The notes beneath the pieces are model-generated. The model ran no database searches. It was not told the origin of the DNA and saw only the letters and a program-made list of their open reading frames with translations. Source: Hexactinellida sp. DTS-2022 (lineage: Eukaryota > Porifera > Hexactinellida). Taken from it: DNA of 64,000 bases. The position numbers were made by a program, and so were the translations under genes. The DNA is taken from contig JAPNXP010000001.1 in the NCBI GenBank assembly GCA_028753945.1, positions 16,296,501-16,360,500 on the forward strand, given 5' to 3'. Shown in pieces: positions 44,142 to 56,900 of the stretch (positions are counted from its first letter, which is position 1; each line of letters starts with the position of its first letter).

Positions 44142-45096
44142 TTATTGTATTTTGAAAAGGCTATTTAAATAGCAATTGAATATCTTTGACAGATTTTGAA
44201 TATTCATTTAAACGCTCGAAATAATCATTACTTTTAATAACCTGCCCAGAATTCATCATTTTCTTGCCCCATCATGTCTTAGCAATTTCCAATTGCTATG
44301 GAAAAGAGCGAATCCCCATCGGTAGGAGGTATAAATTGGGTGTTGGGGGTTTGACACGCGTATCATTACCGTTTACACCATTCACCGTTTACATGCAAAC
44401 TTTCAGATATTTTACCGTTTGTATGAACCGTGTCTAACCAGTTTTTTCAGCTTCTTAAGAATTCCAAATTATTTTCCTAAAGGTAACGGGGATTCCCTGG
44501 CCCTGGATTTTCATTGCTAAATACCTGGAAATGGACATTCTATAGTTCCTCTTGATCTATTCAGATAATTATTTTCTTCTAAAATAACATTATTTTTACA
44601 TACAATGCTTATTTATTAACGGAAATATAAGCAAATATAATTTCAAAAAAATCCCTAGATATTCGATGAATTCCCTTAATCCCATGTAAGTATGACAAGT
44701 TCATCGCAGCTCCATTGTTTTCAGATAAATTCTGACGGATGGAAAAGCTGTCATCCTGAAAAATTGGTTGCCCCCCCAGTTCGAAAAACCTTGCGCTGCG
44801 CATGATGTTAACCCATTTATGCACAAATGCAGATAAGGGCGAAATGTCCGTGTGACGAAATGTCCATGCGACGAAATGTCCGACATTCTACAAACAGACT
44901 TGTGTTTTAATAGTATAGATTCAAATAAGAATCACGGTGGAATCTTTTAAGTTAACTCTTAATTGTTCCTTGAATAGCAGATAAATCCTGTTGCCAGTTG
45001 GGAAATTGGCAATTATATAAAATATGATGTAATAAATAAATACTGCAAGAAACTAAACAATATTTCGTAAGTGGTTTTACTTGCAAGAATGTTCAA
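44142..45096. other. Gene-free stretch
   Basis: 44840-44885 holds three copies of GACGAAATGTCC, a motif seen at transposon ends (also loosely at 25150-25195). The rest is AT-rich. Confidence 0.45.
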
Positions 45097-46236
45097 TTAG
45101 TAAGAAAAAAAATGAGCTGCTATCAGCCCTATTAACAGGAAGGGAACGGCTGTCAATAGCAAAATTTCTAGCCTTTTGTTAACAGCTTTTCTACCGGCCA
45201 TCTCGACATTTTCTGCTTCCAATGGAGGAATCACTTCTTTTGGCTTTAGTTTTGTTACAAAATCTTTCAATTCAGCTTGGCTGCAATGGAGAGAATGGTT
45301 GATCCAGAATAAGTTTAATTCGTCTCTGAATAGAAACTCACAGCTGCTTATATTTTTAACAACGAAATACAACGTTGATACCATTATCATGCGTATATTC
45401 TTAGAATACATGGCCTTAAATTTATCTTCTTTATCAACTCCATACGGTTTGTCTTTAACGAATATTCGTGCATTTGTATTGTCAGTGATTACCCCAGACA
45501 AGTATGGAACAGCTTTGAACTTATCAGCAACCCTACTTTCATTGATATTAATCTTAAGCTGTGCTCTCTCAGACAGTTCATACAGAATGTCAGCATACCC
45601 GAAGTAAGCTAACAGCAGATACACCACATGATCCTCAGATGCTATTAACCACTCTAGAGCTCTACGTATTATCAATTCCTTCGACACACTAGCAGGCGGT
45701 AGCTTGTATGCGTCTGGTCTCCAGAAAGTGTTATCCATGTACAGGTAGTCTAATGGTATGGCCTCTCTCCCGTGGTGAGTGTCTCTGAATAGAGGTGTGT
45801 CCTTCAGCTGCTCTAGACGGAGACGGAAGTCCCCAGTGTGTAGCACGTTACCCTTATCCCCCTCGAATAGGAACATAGCAGACCCGGGGATATGGTTGGC
45901 AGGGAGGGGAGTCACGTAAACAAATCCATTTTTCAAGTTTAACTTTACTGTCTTGTTAATTTCCAGACTATTGATAGCAACATGTTCATACTTCTTTTGT
46001 GTATTTAGGATACCTTTAGTAATACTTGTTGCATATAATTTGGTGTCTGGATTAGATGGAGGTTTAGCTGAGAACTTCTGTAGCCCAACTAGATGGTCAG
46101 AATGTTCATGAGTAATGAATCCATGTTTGAAGATTCCAGTGAATTTATCCACCACAATAGAAGGGTATGGTTTGATCTGACCCAGGAATGTACTCATAAA
46201 CGCAAAGCCAAATTTAAGTGTCTTTAAACCCGTCAT
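45097..46236 (-). CDS. Artemis/SNM1-like nuclease with C-terminal membrane anchor, copy 2
   Basis: A 379-codon intronless frame. From residue 14 (MSTFLGQ) it is the paralogue of the gene at 39647, with the same THEHSDH, NHIPGSAMFLF, HTGDFR, YMDNTF and EDHVVYLL motifs, so all metal ligands are kept. It differs at the C-terminus: after PPLEAENVEMAGRKAVNKRL comes a single hydrophobic segment (ILLLTAVPFLLIGLIAAHFF) ending in SY, the layout of a tail-anchored protein with its catalytic part in the cytosol or nucleus. The first ATG adds 13 residues (MTGLKTLKFGFAF) not shared by copy 1. The second ATG is the family start. The two genes converge, 4.4 kb apart. Confidence 0.85.
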   Translation of the reverse strand: MTGLKTLKFGFAFMSTFLGQIKPYPSIVVDKFTGIFKHGFITHEHSDHLVGLQKFSAKPPSNPDTKLYATSITKGILNTQKKYEHVAINSLEINKTVKLNLKNGFVYVTPLPANHIPGSAMFLFEGDKGNVLHTGDFRLRLEQLKDTPLFRDTHHGREAIPLDYLYMDNTFWRPDAYKLPPASVSKELIIRRALEWLIASEDHVVYLLLAYFGYADILYELSERAQLKININESRVADKFKAVPYLSGVITDNTNARIFVKDKPYGVDKEDKFKAMYSKNIRMIMVSTLYFVVKNISSCEFLFRDELNLFWINHSLHCSQAELKDFVTKLKPKEVIPPLEAENVEMAGRKAVNKRLEILLLTAVPFLLIGLIAAHFFSY

Positions 46237-47736
46237 TCAACGCAGCTAACCTCCATCTAATAAGTGAATTATAAATTGAATTTAACGAACAATTTTAGTG
46301 ATAACTTAATACAGTAGAACTCTGTTATAAGTAACGTACCTGGGTTGATACGTACTTCGTCTTAGTACATACTTATTTTTGTAACGAAGTTTATGTAGGC
46401 AGTATGTATTTCTATGTAGAGTAAACTCGGTTACTACGAACACTCTGATAATAAGTATTTGTTTTCTATTCCCGAGGGCTACATTATAACCGAATTTTAC
46501 TTTACTACGATTATGTGTGTGTTTAACAAATTCTAATTACTATAGTAATATAATTAATGTTCATCGCAATAATCGATCCAAAGATGTCACTTAATAGTTA
46601 ATACCCGCTACATCTCGCTTCACTTACTCTACTTCCAATCGCAGGGGCAGATCCAGGATTTGATACAAGGAGAGGTTCTCATTTTATAAAAATACATCAC
46701 CAGCTGGGGGTCAGGGGGCGCTGTAAGCCTCCCAGTTGGATCTAGGAGCGAAGCCCCTACAAGCCAGATACGATAGAGTGCTATTTACCCAATTTCCAAT
46801 ACCTACTTAGTGATACCTACTTAGTGGATTATTCTGGACATTTCGAAAAATCACGAGAATATATGCCAAACTGTATCCCAAGGAGTGGACATGTTTCTTA
46901 GGATGGCCCAAATTCCCAGCAAGGGTTCTGAAGGGCGATGTAAGATCGCCCCAGTTTGAGTTGAGGAGAGATTATTAATTAATTAATTAAAAGCAATATA
47001 TAATCCTGAATCAAACAACTATAAATATCCATACTACATTACAGTAATACCTCCAAAAGCAACTTCTGAACGCCTCTAAAAAGTGAAATGTGAAGACCTA
47101 ATCTGGTCCCAATGGTCCAAATTGATAGGATAAAACCTCTTAAAAGTGAACAAAGGATTTTGGAGGCTTTTTGCCATGTTGGAGAAGTTCGTTATTTGAT
47201 CTGCTTGAGATGGACTTTCTGGAGGCTAACTGGTAGCTATGTTTTAACACTTGTGTGAATGCACAGATAATTCATGATGTGGCTTCATTAGACAATATGT
47301 GAAAAATTACTATTGGAGGTAGAATCTGGACAGGACACTTTATGATTAATCATGAATGTGAACACCTCTCAAAAGTGAACATTTTGGCTGGTCCCCAGGG
47401 TACTTACTTTGTAAAGGTTTTACTGTATTATAAGCTAAGCAATTTATCTAGCATAATTAATAATTCAATGAAAATATTAGTAATTTGGAAAATAATCACA
47501 TAGTATTTGAGGTTGGGTCACTAATGGAGGTAATTATATCACCTGCACAAGTGCCACTAATTAAGACACTATAGTGGAAATCAAAGGTCATATATAAAGA
47601 TAATTTAAAATCAATGGGAAGGTTGCAACCCCCCTAGATCCACCACTGAATCGTCTAAGGATTTAATCCATTTGTCCAAGGATTTAAGTTTAAACAAACC
47701 TACTCTATTTCTAAACCACTACACCATAATCTTGAT
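46237..47736. other. Gene-free stretch with an eroded MITE
   Basis: 46311-46500 begins TACAGTAGAACTCTGTTATA and ends in a weakly matching complement (pogo-like). 46645-46755 has GGGGCAGATCCAGGATTTG and GGGGGTCAGGGGGCGCTG, typical of eroded transposon ends. No gene is seen. Confidence 0.4.
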
Positions 47737-48739
47737 CAGGGATGGATCCACCGGGGGGGTTCAGGGGGGTTGCACCCCCCCTATAATGGCTCAGGGGGAG
47801 TGCGAACCCCCCCAGTGGCGTATCCAGTGGGGGGAGTGGGTGTCAAACACCCCCCTCATAACTGGTTTCCAAAAGGGAAATGTTGTTATTATAATATCTA
47901 AACATCTAAACATCTTTGGTACAACTGCACAATATTACAACTGCACAATATTACACTCCTCCTACTATGTGACAAGAATAGCTGTAAATCGATGTTTGAG
48001 CGTCTAAGATTCAAAAAAATTCTGGGGGGATTGCCCTCTTAGCGTTGCTCGCTTCGCTCGCTCCAGAGCACCCCCCCAGTGTAATATACAGCAATTTGTA
48101 AGTACGCTCCTAATATTGGTCTGATGCAATTTTCATACGCCTAAATCACATATTAATGTTAACGGTATGGGAGAAGATTCCAAATTTTCGCGCTCCTAAT
48201 AATAATTTTGCAAAAAATCATACTCCTATAGAAGCTTCTGGCGCTCCTGGATAATGCCTTGCAACCCCCTCATGATAATCCTGGATACGCCACTGCCCCT
48301 CCCAAGAATATGGTAATATAATACAAAAATTATAGTTAGGAACTGGCACAATTTCCGAAATCGGTTGAGAGAAATATATGAGAGTTCTCTAACCCTATCT
48401 TTTCTGTGAGTACTTTAGGAACGTTCTATTTCAAATATCAAGAAAATCGTTAAGTAATCGTTATCTCTTTGTTGATTCATTGTGATTGTTGATTAATTGA
48501 TAGTTAATTAATTAATTTTTAATTTATAGTTATGTATGAATTTAGAATAGATTTCTTAGACGTATATTAAATATATTTCAACTTTCTTAAAAGTTGCTTT
48601 CTCAAATGCAGTTCTTAAAAAAATAACGTCCAAATACTGTCACATTTGATCCGCGGGCGCTTCAGGCGGCGTCCACAATTGTAAGACCAAACCCTGGGCA
48701 TTGCACCCCCCCATATATTTTGTGCTGGATCCATCCCTG
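47737..48739. mobile_element. hAT-like element, 1.0 kb, with a second element inside
   Basis: Ends CAGGGATGGATCCA and TGGATCCATCCCTG with the exact 8 bp duplication ATCTTGAT on both sides (47729-47736 and 48740-48747). CCCCCC/GGGGGG tracts lie inside the ends. No transposase frame. Confidence 0.9.
47813..48295. mobile_element. Nested element with CAGTGGCGTATCCAG ends
   Basis: Perfect 15 bp inverted ends. A target duplication is unclear because it sits in C-rich sequence. It contains the dispersed repeat also found at 41566 and 57805. Confidence 0.8.
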
Positions 48740-48823
48740 ATCTTGATACGTATTAATATTTATCGCAAAGTTATATACGCAAATAACTGTAAATATTCAA
48801 GCGTCCAAGGTTAATAAGAATGC

Positions 48824-49189
48824 AGGGTTGTTTGATTTAAATCAAGTGATTTAAATCAATGATTTTTATTAATAAAAATCATGATTTAAATCAAAAATCT
48901 GATTTTAATCAAGAAGTCTGATTTAAATGAAAAAAAGTCGGACTTTTTTTATTTAAATCAGATTTTTATGTCTATTGTTTTTTGCGAAAAGAAAAGAAAT
49001 ACATTGATAATGAGTCAAATTACATTGATAATGAGTCATTAACAATGTAATTAATCTATTAGCCAAATAATATACGCCAGTGTGATATAGATTGCAAAAA
49101 AAAACAATTAAAATCAAAATTCTGATTTAAATCAAAAAAATCTGATTTTTTTGATTTTTTAAAAAAAATCATGATTTTTATCAACCCTG
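48824..49189. mobile_element. CAGGGTTG element made of ATTTAAATCA repeats
   Basis: Starts CAGGGTTGTTTGATTTAAAT and ends ATGATTTTTATCAACCCTG. The body is mainly GATTTAAATCA units in both directions. The ends resemble hAT; a clean target duplication was not found. Confidence 0.65.
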
Positions 49190-49379
49190 TAATTAAAGAA
49201 TGTGAAGGTGGGATCTGAGTAGTGACGTACGAAAAGTCGACAAATTTTAAATGCACTTACTATAATGCCATAGAAAATGATGTAGCCAGCAAAATGTCCC
49301 TCGAACGGATAATTTTATGCTTGATTTACTCGTCGCGATAAATACAAACTAAATCTCACATGGCGTTACGATCTTCGGG

Positions 49380-49800
49380 GATTCTGAACAGACATAATTG
49401 AGGACTTCAAACCCCTCTTCAGAGCGGCGGTAGGCCACATCATAGCACAAGGCGAGCAATTAAATACCGCAGTAAGCATGTTACCCGCATTTATGTGCCG
49501 AAGGCTAGTGAGATAGTGTCAAAAGAGGCTGTGAAGTGCGACAGTAAAGATAGCGCATTCAAGTTGCTCAAGAAAACGCTCGATCCTCCTGTGGACGAAT
49601 ATGAAGCAACTAAAAGATCACGCGATGGCATGGCGGCTGGGAGAGCAAGTGGACGACTTCCTGGCCGCACTGTATAAACAAGCTAAAGAGAGCAAGGTAC
49701 CCGATTAGAACGGCGTACGTGACCGTGACTGCACAACTTCCGAAGGAACTCCAGGCCAAGGCCAAATCATGGTTCGCAGGTAGAGAGGAATCATATATCG
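49380..49800 (+). pseudogene. Retroelement gag-like fragment
   Basis: A GC-richer island. Plus-strand frames give MAWRLGEQVDDFLAALYKQA and, in another frame, AYVTVTAQLPKELQAKAKSW. Short alternating helical frames of this kind are typical of gag capsid regions, but no zinc knuckle or protease follows. The family is not certain. 49840-49915 recurs at 53745-53810. Confidence 0.3.
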
Positions 49801-50874
49801 TACTAAGCATACCTCTCAGTAAATATGTAAAACAAGTTTTACTATGTCAGTTACTATTTATTTCTAACACAATAGCAAAACAAACCCTGTTTCGGTCTCG
49901 CTAACAAATGCTGCCTCCTCAACATATGTTAGTTGATCAATTACAAACCTACCTTAATGATCAACAGCAAACCCTCAGTGTAAATTAATTGCAACGCCCT
50001 CAGAAAAACAATTTAAAATTATGCTCCGGGTGATCGCGATGCGAATTAAATAAAGCATATCTTTTTCCAGAAAATCCTCAGATAATATAATCTACAAAAT
50101 ACCAGAGCAAATTTGACATAATAAGTTCACCAAATTCTAAAGAATTTAAGCCGTTAAATTAGAACAAGTCTAATAAATTGGGCCTCTCAAAAGATATACG
50201 TATAACACAAAATTCCGGAAAAATTATATACTTTTTCCTTTTCTTTTTGAAGATTCTGTATGCGTATTAAAAATTATGGTGTCACACGTTGGTCAATAAA
50301 CTCCCACAATTGGAAGATTTACATAACGTTTGAGCGACCCCATAAAGGATACTTTACTTCAGTACAGTTTTTAATGAAGTCCTCGTGATATCTCACCTGT
50401 AAATAAATTAACCAGAAAATTTAGATACCACCAAATCCACTATAAGATTAAGAACACCAAAACTAAATAAGCTGAGATTTGCAGCCAGTTAATGTATGAA
50501 TAGAGAGAGAGAAAGCATACTGCAAAAGGAGAAGTTTTCCCAGGACCGTGGGAGAGTATATGCCCTAAGGGTCCGTTAATTATGATGGTAAATTGTCAAA
50601 ATTGGTCAGGGTAAACGCCCGGAAGAATAAATGAAATGGGCCCTGAAAGTTATCATTGACAATTGATCTATACACGAGTTGCTAATCAAGTCCAAGTGGG
50701 TCTAAAAAATGTCTTGAGGCCCGTGAGTACCCTTGGCGGCGCTGCATGGAAGCATTGAAATTTGAAATAAGCAAATACTAATGGGTAGGTTCAATATAAA
50801 TACGCAAATGCATAACAAATAAATATACCAGAGAGTATGATAATAAAGAAATATAATACTAATATGTTTGTTAG
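49801..50874. other. AT-rich stretch, no gene
   Basis: Nothing supported beyond the 49840-49915 repeat shared with 53745-53810. Confidence 0.4.
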
Positions 50875-52328
50875 TCAATAAACCATTTGAGTAGTGAGGG
50901 CAAGTAAGCACAGCACAGCATATATTAGGAACAGTGTATAAGGTTCGAAATATTCCACAAGTGTTGGGCCAACTACTAGATTGATAACATTGGACATAAT
51001 CAATACACAAGTACAAATCCCAGCTGATATCCTAATGTAATAGGGATGTAGTTGAGTGTAAAACCACCAACTGATTGATCCCCATCCTAAACTGAATGTG
51101 AACCCAAATAAACCAATTAATGGCATAGGAAGGAATTGTAAAACATTACAAAAGATGGTACCCTGGTTGTTTGTACACTCCAGTACTCGAATGGAGAGAT
51201 AGAGAGTTAGACACAATAAAGCATTCGTTAGAATCTGAACAAAAGTTGTGATCATTAATAACTTTTTCCAATTGATTTTATTTATGACCCAAAGGGCCAA
51301 AATCCCCCCTATAATAAGAAATGTTGGATAGAATAGAACAGCAATCTTTGGATTAATACTGACCGCATTGTCAAGTGTATGAACTGAATATGCTGCTAGA
51401 TATAGGTAACCAGAAGAAATTCTGAAAGCTTGAAGACTACAACAGACTATCAAAGGCCTCATTACTGGCCATACGAAGTAGCTCGATATCTTTTCTGTTT
51501 CTGATAGAGAGCTATTTATGTTAGGTAAAATACATGTGGTCTGAGAATAACTTAGAGTACGATCTGATAATAACTTATTTTGAGTGAGATTTGTATCCTC
51601 AGAGCTAATAATAAATATTTCATTATCAGAATTAAGTTGGAAATTTGACAGACTTGTTGTTTCACTTGTGCCAAGAGAAACGTTCGCTTGAGAAGACTCA
51701 TAGAAGTATTCACATGCTTGATCCGCCTTTTTATTCCAACCTTTGTTTCTCAACAAAGGTTGGAATAAAAAGGCGGACTCTCTGGTAAGAAAACTAAATT
51801 CAAAGTCATAAATACAACCATCACCATAAAGATAAAAGCGAGCCAACGATACCCAAGCCAAATACCAAAAAAATAGCTTGTAAGCATTCCAAATCCTATA
51901 GCTAAGCCTAACATTCCTCCATAGAACTTTTTCATAGATTCTGGTGCGACTTCTGTATTATAAAGAGGAATAACAGATAAACTTATGGCTGTATATAATC
52001 CTATAAGGAATCGAGCTACTATCATAGAGACACCGTCATGTGCCAGCACTAACAACATGGCTCCCAGTGTCCCTAACTGGGTGAATATAATTAAACTGGT
52101 CGTTATGCCTAACCACTCACTGATCGGTCCAGCTATCAGAGAGCCAAATAATCCACCAATATTGAGAATACTCACGAACAATGGGTATGTATCTATTGTA
52201 AACACTCCTCTCTTCAGTATTTCATCTTCAATTGGAGAAGTGTATCCATTGATAAAAGCCAAAGAAATAAATCCAATTGTAGTAGTCATACATGCATGGA
52301 AGACACGGAGTGAGTTTAACAGTAACAT
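50875..52328 (-). pseudogene. SLC2-like (sugar/trehalose-type) MFS transporter, broken by a palindrome
   Basis: The N-terminal half (52328-51750, about 190 codons) shows GYTSP, LNIGGLFGSLIAGPISEWLG (the TM2-3 motif), SVIPLYNTEVAP, WLGYRWLAFIFM and the FLPESPP motif after TM6. The C-terminal half, in another frame to 50875, has KGWNKKAD, a loop of about 100 residues, MRPLIVCCSLQAFRISSGYL (TM7) and GWGSISWWFYTQLHP, like the GWGPIPW motif. Together about 12 membrane segments and 475 residues, normal for SLC2/Tret1 sugar carriers of the plasma membrane. The frame breaks exactly at a 26 bp palindrome after PESP. PESPR is PESPP. Substrate unknown. If the palindrome is an assembly error the gene is intact. 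Confidence 0.8.
51722..51777. repeat. 26 bp perfect inverted repeat inside the transporter gene
   Basis: Arms 51722-51747 and 51752-51777 (TCCGCCTTTTTATTCCAACC and so on) are exact complements around TCTC. One arm encodes the expected KGWNKKAD text; the other is its mirror and brings the stop. Confidence 0.95.
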
Positions 52329-53968
52329 TGGTTAACATAAATGTAATTTATGCAAGATTCAGTATTTATAACATATACCTAGTATTAAAAAGTACAATAC
52401 ACTTGTGACATAGAGACAATACATGTGACTTAGATACAATACACATGTGCCATAAGTACAATATAATAAAGTACAATACTTTTTAGCATAAGTTGAGTTA
52501 ACGCAAGACAAAAGTTAGCCGCCTTCTTGAAGAATTTTCAAGAAGTAACTGGAGAAAGTGTGGGCGTTGTCTACACTTGGCAAGGTAATCTCTAAGTACT
52601 GGGGACAGATTCGTACAAAGGATATGTCCTTGATAATATACAAGCAATATGGAGGAAGCGAAGCCACTATGTACATCATCGAAAAAATTCATAAATCTAC
52701 TTAAGATTCAGAAAGTATTTCTATTAGAAGATGTGCAAATTGTGCAAATTTAGTGTCCCCACCATTAGACGCTAAATTTCATGGGTCTCTACAACCAATT
52801 AATACAGTTTCCACTATTCTCACTGAAAAGGTGAGGACTGATGGTGTACCAGAGCTTGCTAGCCCGAGTACTTTCCCGACTTGTGTCATAATTTTATATA
52901 CATATATATACAGTCGACTCCGCTTAATAGAGCCACCGGTTAATAGATTTCACTGCTTAATCGGATCAAAATTTCACAAGAATTATAGGACGGAATTACA
53001 TTTAGGCTTAAAATATTTTCTGTTTCTAATAGATCTCTCCGATTAATCGGGTCAAAGCGACCTGGTCCCGAGGTGACTCTATTAAGCGGAGTTGACAGTA
53101 TGGCAGAGAGACCGCCAAAACTGCAGCAAAAAATTGAAATTAAGACTAAAATATTTTTTGTAGATTTCATAGTGAGTTTGCGCTGAAATTTGGCGATATC
53201 AAAACTATCTTACGAAGTTGTTATTAGTTATGAAATGGCTCATTTGTCAGTCAAATCAGCGATAACTGCAATTCCACATTAATATCTGTAAAACATAAAT
53301 TTCTCGAGTTCCTAAACCTTCGATGACAAAAAAGTCCAAAATTTGAGGTTTATAGATCTTTATAGTAGGTTAATTTTATCCATTAGTGTAAAAAACGCTG
53401 CACTTAATCGATAGTCTCTTTTGAGATCTAAGGAAAATCGGTGAGTTCTGGAAAATCGGACTAGTGGTTCAGAATCTATTGAAGTCATAGGGAAAAAAAA
53501 ATTTGGTTAGGAGAAATGGGAAGAAATTGTGGGGGGTACCCCACGCGAAGATTTTCTCACAAAAGTCAATTTATGGACGAATGTAGCATATAGTATAAAT
53601 ACTTTTAAACTAAGTATTCTAATTATTAGATATAGCATTTTTCCATAGCATATGGGCACTACCGTTTGAGGTCAAAAATATTCACAAGATCCCCAACATT
53701 TTTGGGGAAAGTTCAATTTTTTGAGGCAGTTTGTCCCACTATGTCAGTTACTATTTATCTCTAACACATTATCAATACAAACCCTTTTCGGTCTCGCTAA
53801 CAAATGCTGAGTGAAATACTATTTAATAAAGATAAAAATGATACCAATAATACTAGTAAAAATGTCTAATGGAAATAGTTAAGTTTCGAACTACAAGTAT
53901 ATTAGATAATAACCTAGGAGAGGTATCTAAAATAAAGCCAAACGTCTGGCAGCAAACCTATAGACGAT
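52329..53968. other. Gene-free stretch with a pogo-like MITE
   Basis: 52390-52490 has repeated ACTTGTGACAT/AAGTACAATA units. 52500-52870 is slightly coding-like but not recognised. 52911-53098 is a pogo-like MITE. The rest is AT-rich. Confidence 0.45.
52911..53098. mobile_element. Pogo-like MITE, CAGTCAACTCCGCTTAATAG family (copy 2)
   Basis: Ends CAGTCGACTCCGCTTAATAG and CTATTAAGCGGAGTTGACAG, flanked by TA. Same family as 27164-27347. Confidence 0.85.
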
Positions 53969-56900
53969 TTAGTAAGGGATGAATGGGTACAAGGGATGTT
54001 TAAAATCCCGAGGCACCTCTTTGCCATCAACAACTACGGTAGGGAGACACGCTCTCCACTTCCTATTGAGTCCCTCCAGTGCCAACATCTCATCAGGAGA
54101 CAGCTGGAAGTCGAACACGTCTAAATTACTGATGATTCTCTCCTTTGTTACACTCTTAGGGATGACAACACACTTCCTCTCAATATGGAACCTAATGAGG
54201 ACCTGAGCGGGAGTCTTCCCGTGTGTCTCTGCGATTGCTTTCACCTTCTGATCCGCCAGCAGGTCCGGGTCTCCTGGCTTAGCCCAGGGTCTGTCCGGAG
54301 ATCCGAGGGGACTGTAGGCAGTCACCACTATGTCATTCTCTCGACAGAACTGCACTAGCTCTGGCTGGGTCAGATACGGGTGCAGCTCCACTTGATTGAT
54401 AGCCGGCTTTATCTTACTGTTGCTGCAGATCTTAACACAAGGGAATAGAATATATATAATACACAGTCGATTCAAGTATGCTCATTGTGAACAGTTTTTT
54501 ACAGCTTAATTTTAATTATGAAAACACCATTGATCCCAATTTAATAACTCACATACAGGTTGAATTAATGATTAGTATCTCTATTATGACACAATTTTAG
54601 GCCCCTGGGTGTCCATAATAAAATAACCTGATTTAATATGTTAGAATTCGAACATGCAACATTTTCAAACTCGCTACATATTCTAATACAATGGTGGGGC
54701 TGTGGGGCAGCAATTTAATGGTAGACTAGGCCCAGTATTTTTGGAAACATGAAATAGTTCTTTTAATGGCATCGAATTTTGCTACATTTAATGAGCGATT
54801 TTACATATCCCAAGTTCCTTCGTAGTTCTAATTCGTTTTGTGGCGACTTGTCCAGGATTCCAGTTGAATTTTATTATTATTTTCTTGTTGGTAGTCGATT
54901 CAATCCATTAATGTAAATCACTAAGAACTGAGTAAAACTGAGTCTATCAGTGCAACATGACACCGTATCATGAGACTAGATAGGAGTAGAAAGCTAGTAC
55001 AAACTTTACTTGCTCAATGGCTAGCCTAAGCAACTCATTCTCAGAATTCGATCCGCTCCATCTCATACAGGAGAGTACAGTGTCTCTAGCAGACTCGTCC
55101 TCGTGTCTGCAGCTCTCCCTGTACTGCTCTAAGCTAACTCTAGCCAACTGCAAGACTGGGACAGTCACTGACACCATACACCTCGATGACGTAGTGGGAG
55201 TTAAAGTGGAGCAGAAACAGCTGAGATCACCCGACTCAGAATAATATCCTATCCCATGGGCTCCGGCCTGAGGCTCCCGGGGCAGCAGTACCAGAGACGG
55301 AGGAGCGAGTGCTGTTTGAGATTCCGCGGTTCCCCTAACAGCAGTGGGTGTGAGCAGTGGAGAGAGAGCATTCTCCGCGCGCTGCAGGCCTACCTACTGC
55401 ATAGCTACGAGTACTACGATTGCATAGGACCCTGTCCGGACTTATTCCTGGACAGACGGACGCTGCTGGTTGTGATTAACCCCGCGGCAGACAGGGGGGC
55501 GGCGCCGCGAGTATTCCGCGAGGAGGTAGCCCCGGTGCTGAGAGACGCGGGCATTAGCACAGTGTGTGTGCAGACGCGGTACCAGGGACACGCGAGGGAA
55601 CTGCTGCAGGCGTACAACCTGTCTCTGGTGCAGGGAGTGCTCTGTGTGGGCGGAGACGGCACTGTGCATGAGGTTATAAACGGACTCATGAAGCGGGCCG
55701 ACTGGGAGGTGGCTATCCGTATGCCGGTGTGTCCCATACCCTGTGGAGCCGGCAATGCCCTGTGCAAGACGGTACTCGAGAAGTCCAATGAACCGTTCAG
55801 TGTACTGAGCGCTACACTGCTAGCTGTGCACGGAGCGTACATTCCAATGGACCTGGCAACCGGGCAATTCACACACTACACAGTGTACTTCTTCCTGAGC
55901 TTCTCCTGGGGGATTATAGCAGACGCGGACATAGAGTCGGAGCGGTGGAAGAGTCTGGGTAGCTCCAGATTCACTCTAGCAGCTCTCAAGTGCATTGTGT
56001 CTAATCGAGTGTACGAGGGGACTCTGCACTATCTGGAATTATCGAGCGAGTATTCAGTCCTCAGAGAGTCTACCGCGGTCACCTCTTCCCTCCTCTTGCG
56101 GTCTGTAGATAGGAGCTCTCACCCCGCCTCCTATGGTCCCGTGTTCCCACAGAACTCTGTCGTGCCCCCCCTCCCCTCCCGGCAGCCCCCCCAGCCCCCC
56201 CTCAGTCCCACCACACTCATGCTGCCTCCGCTCGACAGGAGGATGGACTCGCTAGGGTGGGACTGTATCGAGGGCAGCTTCGTAGTGCTAACCGCCATGT
56301 TGCTACCCTACCTCACTAAGAACGTGCTGTTCGCGCCCAGACAGCCGATAGGCTCCGGCTGCTTCGAGCTGTGCACACTGCGGGAGAGACGGTCCCGACT
56401 GGAGCTGATGCGCGGGCTGTCGGGCGTGGAGACCGGGAGACACAACGAGGACATGGAGCTGAGACGGGCAGAGGCCCTACGCGTGGAGCCAGCTGTGCAG
56501 GAGGGGATATTCTCTATAGACGGAGAGAGGTTCGCAGTGGAACCCTTCCAGGCTCAGGTGCTTAAGCAGGTGGGTAGGGTCATGTGCAGGCGGGGCAGAC
56601 AGAGAGCTACTGCCGTGTCTCAGATATTATTCGGGACTATTTAATGCTATGTCAGTATATGCTAATGTAGCCAATTCAATGCTCTCACATAATGTGCCAT
56701 CTATACGATTTAAATTACCTTTTGGACATGTCCCCTGTCATGAAACCAATTGTCGTTAATTAGATATTTAGCGCAAATAGTGTCACCCAAGTAGAATTAC
56801 TAGCTCAAATACTTATAGTTACTAAATACAGGCTTTCAACTAGATCTACAGATCCTACACTAAGACAGCTGATAGCTTTATATTGACATCCATAGTTTAT

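Noticed and set aside
52753-53046. 97-codon plus-strand frame
   Set aside because: Its second half is a pogo-like MITE, and the first half matches nothing I recognise.
55414-55872. 152-codon minus-strand frame
   Set aside because: Antisense shadow of the GC-rich sphingosine kinase gene.
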